Shown piece by piece: positions 41,901 to 50,100 of a stretch of DNA of 64,000 nt (position 1 is its first letter; each line of letters begins with the position of its first letter). Origin of the DNA: an uncultured Sphingomonas sp. (GTDB taxonomy: Bacteria > Pseudomonadota > Alphaproteobacteria > Sphingomonadales > Sphingomonadaceae); the NCBI RefSeq assembly GCF_934560975.1, contig NZ_CAKTFO010000007.1, positions 1 through 64,000 of the forward strand. Direction: 5' to 3'. The notes under the pieces were generated by a model. That model saw only the letters and a program-made list of their open reading frames with translations, made no database searches and was not told the DNA's origin. A program made the position numbers and the translations under genes.

Positions 41901-41986
41901 AGCGCGGCCAGACTGGTGGTGACCAGCATGGCGCGGCTGCGCTGTCGCGACGGGGCTTCGGGCGTGTCAGCTACGATGTGGCGCAT
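38921..41986 (-). CDS. TonB-dependent receptor of the beta-helix locus
   Basis: A 1021-residue outer-membrane receptor with a signal peptide (about residues 19-40), a Pro/Ala-rich periplasmic linker (about 42-85) and a TonB-box-like DIVVTGSRI. The plug follows (FNTIAQLPSLQGSTGATTG, FSLRGLGAIRTLTLLDGQRVVG, VKRVDVVTGGASASYGSDAVGGVVNFVT), then a 22-strand-type barrel ending IYRAGVRFNF. It belongs to the sphingomonad/xanthomonad receptor group often found in carbohydrate loci. ATG 41986 has GAGG about 10 nt upstream. It lies 44 bp downstream of paralogue B and 100 bp upstream of paralogue A, all on one strand. Confidence 0.93.
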   Translation of the reverse strand: MRHIVADTPEAPSRQRSRAMLVTTSLAALAMAALTGPAYGQTAPAPAAPVPDLPASTQSADPAAPAQLVGPANPASPATTPTAPGEADIVVTGSRITSSGFNAPTPTTVIGEAQIAQNAQPNIFNTIAQLPSLQGSTGATTGTFSTSSGTQGLSSFSLRGLGAIRTLTLLDGQRVVGANVTGVPDISMFPQLLVKRVDVVTGGASASYGSDAVGGVVNFVTDTRFEGIKGNIQGGITRYGDDEQGLVQLAVGKAFLDNRLHVILSGEYDHEGGVGAGDFGTDLAGSRNWYRASTLLNTGQLNNGLPQFNYRDYAQPYQYSRYGLINNGPLQGIAFDQNGTPYNFNYGSGGRPTGTGTVTGCYTGNSFCVGGDLTGAPGSGASLKSELERLNGFGRVGFDFAPNNEIYATVNVAQVKTNNQPNPGYNRPSLTVQCANPFLPQLVRDRCATAGITQFGFGTSNANFPDPHVYTDRRQYRFVGGLKGKFDVGGTDWSYDAYYEHGITISDINVRDIVLQNRYVAATNAITLNGAIVCADPAARAAGCQPINIFGGATPSSSALAYVTPENGPFQHTKLTQDVVSVNFSGTPVELWAGPLSVAFGGEYRREYYRVNGDPYGAGVTDRSPNSDAYPADPLLNSALGSNWAAGNYKNGRGKYDVYEGFLELDLPLFDSETLGRANLNGAGRGTHYSTSGTVWAWKVGGTWDTPFDGFRVRAVTSRDVRAPNLSELFAAPTVTTVPNFNDPFNNQAVQIFQNTVGNPALKPEIARNTEAGVVLARPSWLPGLSLSFDYYNIKLKGVISTLTADQIVRFCFEGNNAFCGGFTLNGPQGSNFVNVQPFNLASWKTNGFDIEASYQWQKPLGLDGSFTIRALGTHVREFVVSAGVPGVNPIDQAGANTGNTPDWKWLAVQTYANDRFSLTLQERWFSDGVFGNQYVVCTTSCPASTGNNPTIDYNRMKGAFYFDVGGTFNVNKAIQAYFKVDNVFDRDPTPSPQTNTGIDINPALYDTLGRIYRAGVRFNF

Positions 41987-42030
41987 TGGGTAATCCTCAC
42001 CTGTCGATATTCTTGTGCGATGAATTGCGG

Positions 42031-45000
42031 TTACGGCTTGGCCGCGTAGAGCGAGTGGTGCGTCAGGATGAACAGGGTGCGCTTGTCCGGCCCGCCGAAC
42101 ACCAGCTGAAGGGGGCGTTCCGGCACGTCGATCCGGCCCAGTTCGCGGCCGTCCGGCGCGTAGACGAACACCTGTCCGTTCGCGACATAGACCCGGCCGC
42201 GCGCATCCGTGGTCACGCTTTCCCCGCCGCGATTGGCGAACGGCTGGATCTGGGTCAGCGCGCCGCCCGCGCCGACGATGGCGCTGTAGGTCTTGTTCTC
42301 CGATGCGTTGGCGACATAGACGCGCTTGCCCGGCTTGCCCCCGATCAGGCCGAAGCTGTCGAGCGTGTCGGACCAGCGCCAGCCGACATGGTCGGGCGTG
42401 CCCTGCTGCCACACGCGGAAGGCCGGCAGCACCAGGCTTCCGTCCGGCGAGACATATTCGCGCGCTTTGGGCGTGCCGGCGTCGCGGGCGAACATTTCCG
42501 CCAGGGTGGTGAACTGATAGGTGGTGGGGTTCAGCTGGTCGCGGAACTCGCCATTGTTCCACCAATTCACCGGCAGCAGGGTGGTGGCGTCGGCGCGCGG
42601 CCGGGCCGGCGTCGGCTGGATGACGGTCAGCTGGTCCTTGGGACCGTTGGGATCGATCGAATAGACGCCGCCCTTGGCGCCCAGCGACGACAGGACCAGC
42701 AGCTTGCCGGACCGGTCCATGCCGAGATTGACGGGGTCGAGCGCATTGTCGCGCACCACCTCAAGCCCGCGCGCCTCGGTCCAGCGGTAGATGCGCTGGA
42801 AGCGATGCTCCACGAAGTAGAGCGCGCCGTCCGCGCCCACCGTCGCGCCGGAGATCGACCAGAAGCCGCTTTCCAGCTTCTTGACGTCGGCGCCCATGCG
42901 CGGCGGCTTGGCGGTGTCGGATTTGGCCGGCAGGTCGAGCTTGGCGAACTCACGCTCGCGCAGTTCAAGCCCGTTGGTGCGATCCTGGATGCTGTTGTCG
43001 AACGGGAACTTGCTGGCGCGCAGGAACGTGCCGCAACCTTCCTCCTCGCACCCGGCATAGCCGCTTTCGGCATTGATATGGACGTTGCGGAAGCGGATGT
43101 CCGACGAATTGAACAGCTTCACCGCCGCCTCGTTCGGGTGGAACGTCCGCGTCACGCGATAGGCGTGGTAATTGGCGAAGCTGAGATTGCTGGAGTTGCG
43201 GATTTCGAGCGAGATGGCGTCCATCCCCTCGCCCACTTCCTGCTCGGTCTGCGGCGCCAGGAACTCCCAGTTCTGGACATTGTCGAGCACGATCTCGTTG
43301 CGGACATGGTGCTCGACCGACATTTCGTAGACGTGACCGGGCGTGCTGGTATCGGACACGTAGAAGCCGGCCTGGGCGAAGGTGTTGGGGCTCCACACGT
43401 CGGTGAAGGTGCCGCCGCCGCCGTCCGTCACCCAAATGCTGGGATATTGCGCGTCCCAGCGATTGTCGGCCACGGGATCGCCGCTGTGGGCGTTGGCCGC
43501 GCCCAGCGGCTTGGTGTCGACGGTGGGCGTGCCGCCGCCGCCCATGATCTTCACATCCTCCATCAGGCTGTTCGCCCCCGAGCGCCACAGGAGCGCGGAG
43601 GCACGCGGATTGATGCGCCCGGTGAAGATGCCGATGCCGGAGACGATGTTGTCGCCGCCGCGCGGTGTCTCCACCACCGGCACCACCGTGCCGAGCCCGG
43701 CATGGCGGGCATTGTTGTCGGGAATGACGAACTGGGTGATCGCGGGATGCAGGCCGATCAGCACGGTGTCGGGACGCAGCCGCAGCGTGTCGGTAACGAT
43801 GTAGAAGCCGATCGGCAGATACAGCACGCGGTGGCTGTCGATCGCCCGCTGGAGCGCGGCGGTATCGTCGGTGCGGCCGTCGCCCTTGACGCCCAGATCC
43901 TTGACGTTGGTCCATTCGGACAAAGGCGGCGTGGCGCGTACCGCCTGCACCGGCGCAGCCGGCAGCGCGGACAGAGCGGTCACGTCCGCCTCGGTCTTGT
44001 ATTCGCCCATCTTGCCGAGGCCAGGCACCGCCAGCCCGTAGCTGAACGATCCGACCTTGTAGGCGCGGCCCTTGCCGGCGACGGTGCGCCCACTTTCGCG
44101 GAAGCGGGCGAAGACCGGCGTGTTGGACGCCACCGCATTGTCGAAGCCGATTTGCGTATAGACGTTGTTCTCGTTCGAGATGACCACGCCGGCGCGCGAT
44201 ACATTCTCGAACCGGACGTCCTTGCCCCACAGCGAGTCGCTGTAGCCGCGATCGATCTCGATCCCGACCGGCGTGTCGCGGATGGCGACGTTGACCAGGG
44301 TCAGGTCGACCTCATGTTCGCGGATGGCGGCGTCGCGCTGCCCGTCGAAGGTGGAATCGATCAGCGTGAACTGCCAGGCGGGCGAGGTCTTTTCGGTGAC
44401 GATGCCGTAGCGGCCGCCATGAAAATGCACGTCCTTCATGACGTTGCCGGCCTGGTAGACACCCGCGAAACCGGAGCCCAGGCGGAAGTCCATGTGGGTC
44501 AGGAAGGCATGCTGCGCCATGCGGAAGCGCACCGCCGCCGCCGCCGGATTGCCGTTGCCGATCTCCACGTCGACATTGCTCATCGACGAATAGAAGGTGC
44601 CGCTATTGGCGTCGCGCACCTGCAGGCTGGGCGGCACGACGGTCGGCACCGGGACCGGGACCTGGCCGACATTATATTGGTCGCCGCCGGTGAACACGAC
44701 CATGGTCGCGACGCCCTTCTGGAATCCGGGCGTGTTGGCGCCCAGCACCAGGACCGGGCGGGTCGGGCCGACGCCGAGGATGCGGACGCCGGGCGGGATC
44801 AGGATGCTGCGGGTCAGGCGGTAGCGCCCCGACGGCAGGAAGACGAGGCCGTGCCCGGTCTTGTCGCGCGCCGCGTCGATCGCGCGCTGAAGTGCCGCGC
44901 TATCGTCCGTGCGCCCGTCGCCCTTGCCGCGCACGGTAACGGCGCGCGGATCATTGGGCGCGGTCGGCAGCACCGATCCGGTCGCGGCCCAACCGCTCAC

Positions 45001-45045
45001 AGGAACCATCACGATTGCGGCAGCCGCCAGCAAACCAGCCTTCAT
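42031..45045 (-). CDS. Secreted tandem beta-helix plus beta-propeller protein, paralogue B
   Basis: A 1004-residue exported protein with signal peptide MKAGLLAAAAIVMVPVSGWAA. The two beta-helix openings are GKGDGRTDDSAALQRAIDA with VFLPSGRYRLTRSI (about 38-80) and GVKGDGRTDDTAALQRAID with YLPIGFYIVTDTLRL (about 390-430). The C-terminal propeller ends RVYVANGQVFVYAPDGRELG..LFILTHHSLYAAKP. It aligns end to end with paralogue A, with long identical stretches such as GQVFVYAPDGRE and GRIDVPERPLQLVFGG. It is the first gene of the three-gene set. ATG 45045 starts the signal peptide and has GGGAG upstream. Confidence 0.82.
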   Translation of the reverse strand: MKAGLLAAAAIVMVPVSGWAATGSVLPTAPNDPRAVTVRGKGDGRTDDSAALQRAIDAARDKTGHGLVFLPSGRYRLTRSILIPPGVRILGVGPTRPVLVLGANTPGFQKGVATMVVFTGGDQYNVGQVPVPVPTVVPPSLQVRDANSGTFYSSMSNVDVEIGNGNPAAAAVRFRMAQHAFLTHMDFRLGSGFAGVYQAGNVMKDVHFHGGRYGIVTEKTSPAWQFTLIDSTFDGQRDAAIREHEVDLTLVNVAIRDTPVGIEIDRGYSDSLWGKDVRFENVSRAGVVISNENNVYTQIGFDNAVASNTPVFARFRESGRTVAGKGRAYKVGSFSYGLAVPGLGKMGEYKTEADVTALSALPAAPVQAVRATPPLSEWTNVKDLGVKGDGRTDDTAALQRAIDSHRVLYLPIGFYIVTDTLRLRPDTVLIGLHPAITQFVIPDNNARHAGLGTVVPVVETPRGGDNIVSGIGIFTGRINPRASALLWRSGANSLMEDVKIMGGGGTPTVDTKPLGAANAHSGDPVADNRWDAQYPSIWVTDGGGGTFTDVWSPNTFAQAGFYVSDTSTPGHVYEMSVEHHVRNEIVLDNVQNWEFLAPQTEQEVGEGMDAISLEIRNSSNLSFANYHAYRVTRTFHPNEAAVKLFNSSDIRFRNVHINAESGYAGCEEEGCGTFLRASKFPFDNSIQDRTNGLELREREFAKLDLPAKSDTAKPPRMGADVKKLESGFWSISGATVGADGALYFVEHRFQRIYRWTEARGLEVVRDNALDPVNLGMDRSGKLLVLSSLGAKGGVYSIDPNGPKDQLTVIQPTPARPRADATTLLPVNWWNNGEFRDQLNPTTYQFTTLAEMFARDAGTPKAREYVSPDGSLVLPAFRVWQQGTPDHVGWRWSDTLDSFGLIGGKPGKRVYVANASENKTYSAIVGAGGALTQIQPFANRGGESVTTDARGRVYVANGQVFVYAPDGRELGRIDVPERPLQLVFGGPDKRTLFILTHHSLYAAKP

Positions 45046-45278
45046 GCCCACTCCCACCACTCTGTCGTTGATGACCGGCAATGCCGCCATTGATGCAGGC
45101 CTAGGCCGATCGGCTGGACCCGGCATCCGCGACCATGGTCGTAATTCCGGATGACGTTGGCTTGTCGTTAGATGCGGACCATGATGCCGGCCGGTATGTC
45201 GCCCCGACAATCGGCCATGCACCGCTTTTGCCGGGGGAATGCTTGCAACCACCACCCACTCGCGCAGCCCGGTCGCCC

Positions 45279-45776
45279 ATGGCCATCATCGTGATGGGCG
45301 TGAGCGGCAGCGGCAAATCCACGCTGGGCACGCTGATCGCCGAGGCGCTGCACTGCCCGTTCCTGGAGGGCGACGCGTTTCACGACGACAGCGCCGTGGC
45401 CAGGATGCGGAGCGGCATCCCGCTGACGGACGAGGACCGCTGGCCGTGGCTGGACCGGCTGGGCGCGGCGATCGGCGCCAGCGTCGCGGCGGAGGGGATT
45501 GCGGTCGCCGCCTGCTCGGCCCTGCGGCGCAGCTATCGGGCGCGGCTGGTCGAGGCGATCGGCGCGCCGACCCGCTTCCTGCTGCCGGACAATGACCGCC
45601 AGGAACTGGCACGGCGGCTGACCAGCCGGCAAGGCCATTACATGCCGCCGACCTTGCTGGAGAGCCAGTTGGCCACGCTGGAGCGGCCGGAGCCGCAGGA
45701 GGCGGCGTTGATCCTGGACGCCAGCGCCCCACCCGAACGCCTGCGCGACGACGCGCTCGCCTGGCTGCGGGCGTAG
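45279..45776 (+). CDS. gntK: Gluconokinase
   Basis: Phosphorylates gluconate to 6-phosphogluconate. The 165-residue P-loop kinase shows Walker A VMGVSGSGKSTLGTLIAEAL (about residues 5-24), LEGDAFHDDSAVARMRSGIPLTDEDRWPWL (substrate region) and ACSALRRSYR, all diagnostic of GntK. ATG 45279 is chosen by family length, although its ribosome-binding site is poor. It is divergent from the beta-helix/TonB operon with a 233-bp gap, and could process acid sugars released by that locus, for example by its gluconolactonase-like propellers. Confidence 0.9.
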   Translation: MAIIVMGVSGSGKSTLGTLIAEALHCPFLEGDAFHDDSAVARMRSGIPLTDEDRWPWLDRLGAAIGASVAAEGIAVAACSALRRSYRARLVEAIGAPTRFLLPDNDRQELARRLTSRQGHYMPPTLLESQLATLERPEPQEAALILDASAPPERLRDDALAWLRA

Positions 45777-45832
45777 CACCCTCAAACGAGGCCGCTGATC
45801 GATCAGCCTCTGTCCTGCCCGGGCTGGCAAGC

Positions 45833-45857
45833 GTGCTCCTGTGATGCGCAGGAGCAC
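45833..45857. repeat. REP-like palindrome between gluconokinase and GntR genes
   Basis: GTGCTCCTG (45833-45841) and CAGGAGCAC (45849-45857) form a perfect 9-bp stem with a 7-base loop. The stem sequence matches the REP-like copies at 53581 and 56651. It lies between convergent genes. Confidence 0.7.
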
Positions 45858-45893
45858 GAGAGGAGATCGGTGTAGGTCGAACAGGAGTCCGGT

Positions 45894-46571
45894 TCAGGGC
45901 ATCAGGCGCTTGCGGCCTTCCGACAGGTGCCAGCGCATCGCCAGCGCGGCCCCGTCCGCATCCTGGGCATGGATCGCGTCCACGATCATCTCATGCTCCC
46001 GCATCATCACCCGGATCACCTCCGGCGGGCGCGAGCGGGAGATGTCCACGCCGGCGCGCATGATCCGGTCGGTTTCCGAACGGAGCGAATCGAACGCCAC
46101 CAGAAAGGCGGGGTTGGCGGTCGCCTGGGCGATGCGGCGGTGCAGCTCCATGTCCTCGGCATGGGCCGGCGCGCTGGACAGCAAGGCGGCGCGCAACTGC
46201 TCCAGCCCGTCCTCGATCACGTCCATATCCTCCGCCGACCGGCGCATCGCGGCGAGCCGGGCCGACTCCGCCTCCAGCACGAAGCGCACTTCGTAGCTGC
46301 CGAGCGTCGCGGGCAATTCCGAAAGTGGCATATAGGCGCCGAGCCGGTCGGACGGCCGGCTCTTCACGAACGATCCCGACCCACGCCGCGCCTCCGTGAT
46401 GCCGTCGGAGGCGAGACGCACCAGTGCCTCTCGCACGATGGTGCGCGACATGCCGAACATTTCGGCCAGACGGGATTCGGACGGCAGCCGATCGCCGGCG
46501 GCAAGCCGGTCGACGTTGATCATCTCGACAATGCCTGAATAGGCCCGGTCGGCCAGCCGTGCTTGGCTCAT
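45894..46571 (-). CDS. GntR-family regulator, FadR subfamily
   Basis: A 225-residue repressor-type protein. The N-terminal winged helix is clear: GDRLPSESRLAEMFGMSRTIVREALVRLASDGITEARRGSGSFV (about residues 26-69). The C-terminal all-helical FCD ligand domain shows RFVLEAESARLAA, DMELHRRIAQATANPAFLVAF and MMREHEMIVDAIHAQDADGAALAMRWHL, with Asp/His metal or ligand positions. FCD regulators usually sense sugar acids or organic acids. Next to gluconokinase and the beta-helix operon, it probably controls that locus. ATG 46571 begins the usual short leader before the HTH. Confidence 0.9.
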   Translation of the reverse strand: MSQARLADRAYSGIVEMINVDRLAAGDRLPSESRLAEMFGMSRTIVREALVRLASDGITEARRGSGSFVKSRPSDRLGAYMPLSELPATLGSYEVRFVLEAESARLAAMRRSAEDMDVIEDGLEQLRAALLSSAPAHAEDMELHRRIAQATANPAFLVAFDSLRSETDRIMRAGVDISRSRPPEVIRVMMREHEMIVDAIHAQDADGAALAMRWHLSEGRKRLMP

Positions 46572-46717
46572 CGTCACCCCCAATATGCTGCCAGCATCGC
46601 GCGGTTTCGTTCGCGTCACAAGCAGCGGCCGCGTCGGCTCCGCCTGTCCGACAGCTTCGCATCGGACCATCGTGCCGCTGTTCATTTCGGGCCCATGATG
46701 GGCGGAAATCGCTTGAA

Positions 46718-46727
46718 GTTGTCCAAC
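46718..46727. promoter_or_regulatory. Candidate operator GTTGTCCAAC
   Basis: A 4+2+4 inverted repeat, GTTG-TC-CAAC, lies in the divergent gap between the GntR gene (start 46571) and the LuxR-type gene (start 46823). GntR/FCD operators often have short TTGT-like inverted arms. Short and unproven. I found no second copy in front of the beta-helix operon. Confidence 0.25.
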
Positions 46728-46822
46728 AGATACCGTTAATCCTGCCTTTGCAAGGCGAGTCCAGCCAAGCCCGGCAATGATCGGGCACCGGACACCAAGA
46801 CGCCGCGCGCAGGAGAGTGACG

Positions 46823-47101
46823 ATGGCGACCATGCTTCAACAGAACGAATCCGCTTTGCCAGGACGGGCCGATCCGGCGCAGGCGCCCTCCATCCAGCTG
46901 ACGCCGACCCAGATGAAGGTGCTGCGCGGCGTGCATTCCGGCCTGCTCAACAAGCAGATCGCATTCGACCTGGGCATCGCCGAGGCGACGGTGAAGGCGC
47001 ACATGACCGCATTGATGCGCAAGCTGAACGTCCGCAACCGCACCCAGGTGGCAATCGCGGCGCAGTCGTTCGGCTGGATGCAGGCCGGCCGCGCGCAGTG
47101 A
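46823..47101 (+). CDS. Single-domain LuxR-type HTH regulator
   Basis: A 92-residue protein that is little more than a GerE/LuxR HTH: LTPTQMKVLRGVHSGLLNKQIAFDLGIAEATVKAHMTALMRKLNVRNRTQVAIAA (about residues 26-80). There is no receiver or autoinducer domain, so it is constitutively able to bind DNA or is regulated by partners. AGGAGAG lies 5 nt before ATG 46823, which decides the start. It is divergent from the GntR regulator and may be part of the control of the carbohydrate locus. Confidence 0.87.
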   Translation: MATMLQQNESALPGRADPAQAPSIQLTPTQMKVLRGVHSGLLNKQIAFDLGIAEATVKAHMTALMRKLNVRNRTQVAIAAQSFGWMQAGRAQ

Positions 47102-47164
47102 GGACCGGCCGAACCGGCTGACGATCGCCAGCCGCCCGGTCGGTCGCGGCGCGCCGCCGCCGCG

Positions 47165-50100
47165 TCAGTCGGCCGGGATCAGCGCGCGCACGATCTCGCC
47201 CACGCGCTCCATCCGCTGCCGGGGATCCTCGATCCGCTCCTGCAACAGATAGCGTCCCGATTTCTCCTCCAGACCATGCGCCCTGGCGTCGATCTTAACG
47301 CGGGGACGCGGCTCGATCGCGATGGCGCCGGGGCCCGCGACGATGCGGGCGATGTCGGCGGCGCGTGCCTCGGCCCGCAGCCCGGCAATGGCGAGCAGCC
47401 GCCGCACCTCCTCCGGCATCGCGCCGAAGCGGTCCTCCAGCTCCTCCTCCAGCGCGGCCAGCGCATCGGCGTCGGCCAGGCGGGCGATGCGGGCATAGGT
47501 GGTGACGCGCAGTTCCTCGTCCGGGATCCACGATTCGGGCAGGCGACCGTCGAGGCCGAGTTGCAGTTCGGGCGTCCAGCGGTCCACCGTTTCGCCCCGC
47601 GCCTGGCGCAGCGCGCTTTCCAGCAGTTGCTGGTACAGGTCGATCCCGATCAGCTTCATGTGGCCCGCCTGCGTTTCGCCCAGCAGGTCGCCGGCGCCGC
47701 GCATGTCCAGGTCGCGCGCGCTGATCGCGAAGCCCGCGCCGAGGCGATCGAACGCCTCCAGCGTGCGCAGCCGCTTGAGCGTGCGCGGCGCTATCTCATG
47801 CTCGGGATCGGTGAACAGCAGCACCTGCCCCCGCCGGCTGCCGCGCCCGACCCGGCCGCGCAACTGGTGCAGCTGCGACAGGCCGAAGCGGTCGGCGCGC
47901 CAGATCACCATCGTGTTGGCGCGCGGCACGTCCAGCCCCGCCTCGATGATGTTGGTGGCGAGCAGCACGTCGCCTTCGCCCCGGCCGAAGCGGACCATCG
48001 CCTCGTCGATCTCGGCCGCCGGCATCTTGCCGTGCGCCTGCAGCACTTCCAGCTCCGGCACCAGCTTGCCCAAAGTTTCCGCAAGCGGGGCCATGTCCTC
48101 GATCCGGGGCACGACGACGAAGCTCTGCCCACCCCGGCTCCGTTCGCGCAGCAGGGCCGCCCGCAGCGTTTCCGGCACGAACGTGCCGACGGCGGTGCGG
48201 ATCGGCTGGCGGCGCGCCGGCGGGGTGGCGATCACCGACAATTGCTGAAGCCCGACCAGCGCCATCTGAAGCGTGCGCGGGATCGGCGTGGCGGACAGGG
48301 TCAGGACGTGGCCGGCGGACTGGCTGCGCAGCCGGTCCTTGTCGGCCGCGCCGAACCTTTGCTCCTCATCGATGATGACCAGCGCCAGATCCTTGTAGGC
48401 AACGCCCTTGCCGGCGACGGCGCCGGTGCCGACGACCACATGGATCGATCCGTCCGCCAGCCCGGCCTTGACCTTCTTCTTCTCGGCGGCGGAGGACAGG
48501 CGCGACAGGCCGGCGACGACGATGCCGGTGCCCTCGAACCGTTCGGTGAAGCTTTCGATATGCTGGCGGGCGAGCACGGTGGTGGGCGCGGCGATCGCGA
48601 CCTGCCTGCCGGCCAAAGCGGCGATGGCGGCGGCGCGCAACGCGACCTCCGTCTTGCCATAGCCGACGTCGCCGATGACCAGCCGGTCCATCGGCCTGCC
48701 CGAGGCGAGATCGGTGCGCACCGCCGCGATCGCCTTGGCCTGGTCGGGCGTTTCGGTGAAGGCGAAGCCGGCGGCGAACCGTTCATAGGCGGCGGGATCG
48801 GGGTCGAGCACGGGGGCGGTCTGCTCCGCGCGCTCGGCCGCCAATCGGGTCAGGGTGCGGGCGCTCTCCGCGATGGCGGCATCGATCTCGCCGCGTCGTT
48901 TCTCCCAGCTCGATCCGTCGAGCCGGTCGAGCGCAACCGCGTCCGCCTCCGCGCCGTAGCGCCAGATGCGGTCCGCCTCCGCCACCGGCACCAGCCGCAC
49001 GCCGTCATTGGCGTAGGTGAGCTTGATCGCGTCGCCGGCATCGTCGCCGCCTTCGGAGCCCGCAAGCCGGTCGAGGCCCGCGACGATGCCGATGCCATGA
49101 TCCTCATGCACCACCACGTCGCCGGCGCGGATCTCGCCAAAGTCGAACAAGGCGGTGTCGGCGACGTTGGTCGCGGCGGTGTCGCGTTCGGCGCGGCTGC
49201 CGAGCAGGTCGGCCGCCGCCACGGCCAGGATGCCGTTTCGCCGGAAGCCGCGATCCACCGCCATCGGCAGCGACAGGAGGCCGTCCGCCTTGCTGCCGCG
49301 TATCTCTGCCCAGCCGCCGAGCGGGACCACATCGGTGTTCAGCGCCTTGGTCGCGCGCCGGCCGAGGAAGCGCAGGTCGCGTTCGCCGCCGAGCAGCACG
49401 ACGCATTCGCCCGCCTTCCACGCGGCGCGGACGGCGGCGGCAAAGGCACGCAGCGGCGCCTTGCCCTCCACGAAACGGGCGGGCGGTTCGCCCTCGCGGG
49501 CAAGGTCCAGCCGTTGGTGGCCGGATACAGCCTTGTTCCAGGCCTTCTGGTCGATCACGTCGCGCATCGCACGCTGCGGCCGGCGCTTGGCCGCATCGGC
49601 GGACAAAGCCAGGAAGCGGCGGCGGCGTTCGTCCGCGCCGCCGCCGATCACCACCTGCGCGCCGGGCAGGTGATCGAGCAGGCTGGTGCGGTCGTCGCCC
49701 AGAGCCGGCTCCGCCACGCGGCCGAGTTCGTGGGCGTCCACCTCCTCCACCGTGCGCTGGTCGGCGGGGTCGTAGATGCGGATCGAAACGATGCGCCCGT
49801 CCGCGACCTCGATCCGCAAGGGACGGTCGACGTCGGCGGGGAATACGTCCAGCACCTGGCCGCGCAAGGCGACTTCGCCGGGTTCGTCCACCCGTTCGTC
49901 CACCACATAGCCGATCGCCACCAATTGCTCGCACAAGGCGGCGAGGTCGGCCTCCGCCCCGACCTTGACGGCGGGCGGCTCCGCCTCGAACGCGGGCGGC
50001 GGCGGGTAGGCGCGGGCCAGCGCCTCGCCGGTGGTGATGCAGGCGATGGGCGCGCGGTCACCGTCCGCGTCGCCCCGAAGCAGCCGCAATTGCCGCAGGG

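Noticed and set aside
38783..42049. A 1088-codon plus-strand frame opposite the TonB receptor
   Set aside because: Antisense shadow. The minus strand has a signal peptide, plug motifs and a terminal aromatic residue, and the plus frame has no recognisable sequence.
35779..45045. Possible SusC/SusD-type polysaccharide locus
   Set aside because: No SusD-like lipoprotein is present and such pairs belong to Bacteroidetes. The receptor here is of the proteobacterial type, so the locus is described without that label.
41986..45093. A 1035-codon plus-strand frame opposite paralogue B
   Set aside because: Antisense shadow of a protein with signal peptide and clear beta-helix and propeller repeats. 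A similar shadow exists opposite paralogue A.
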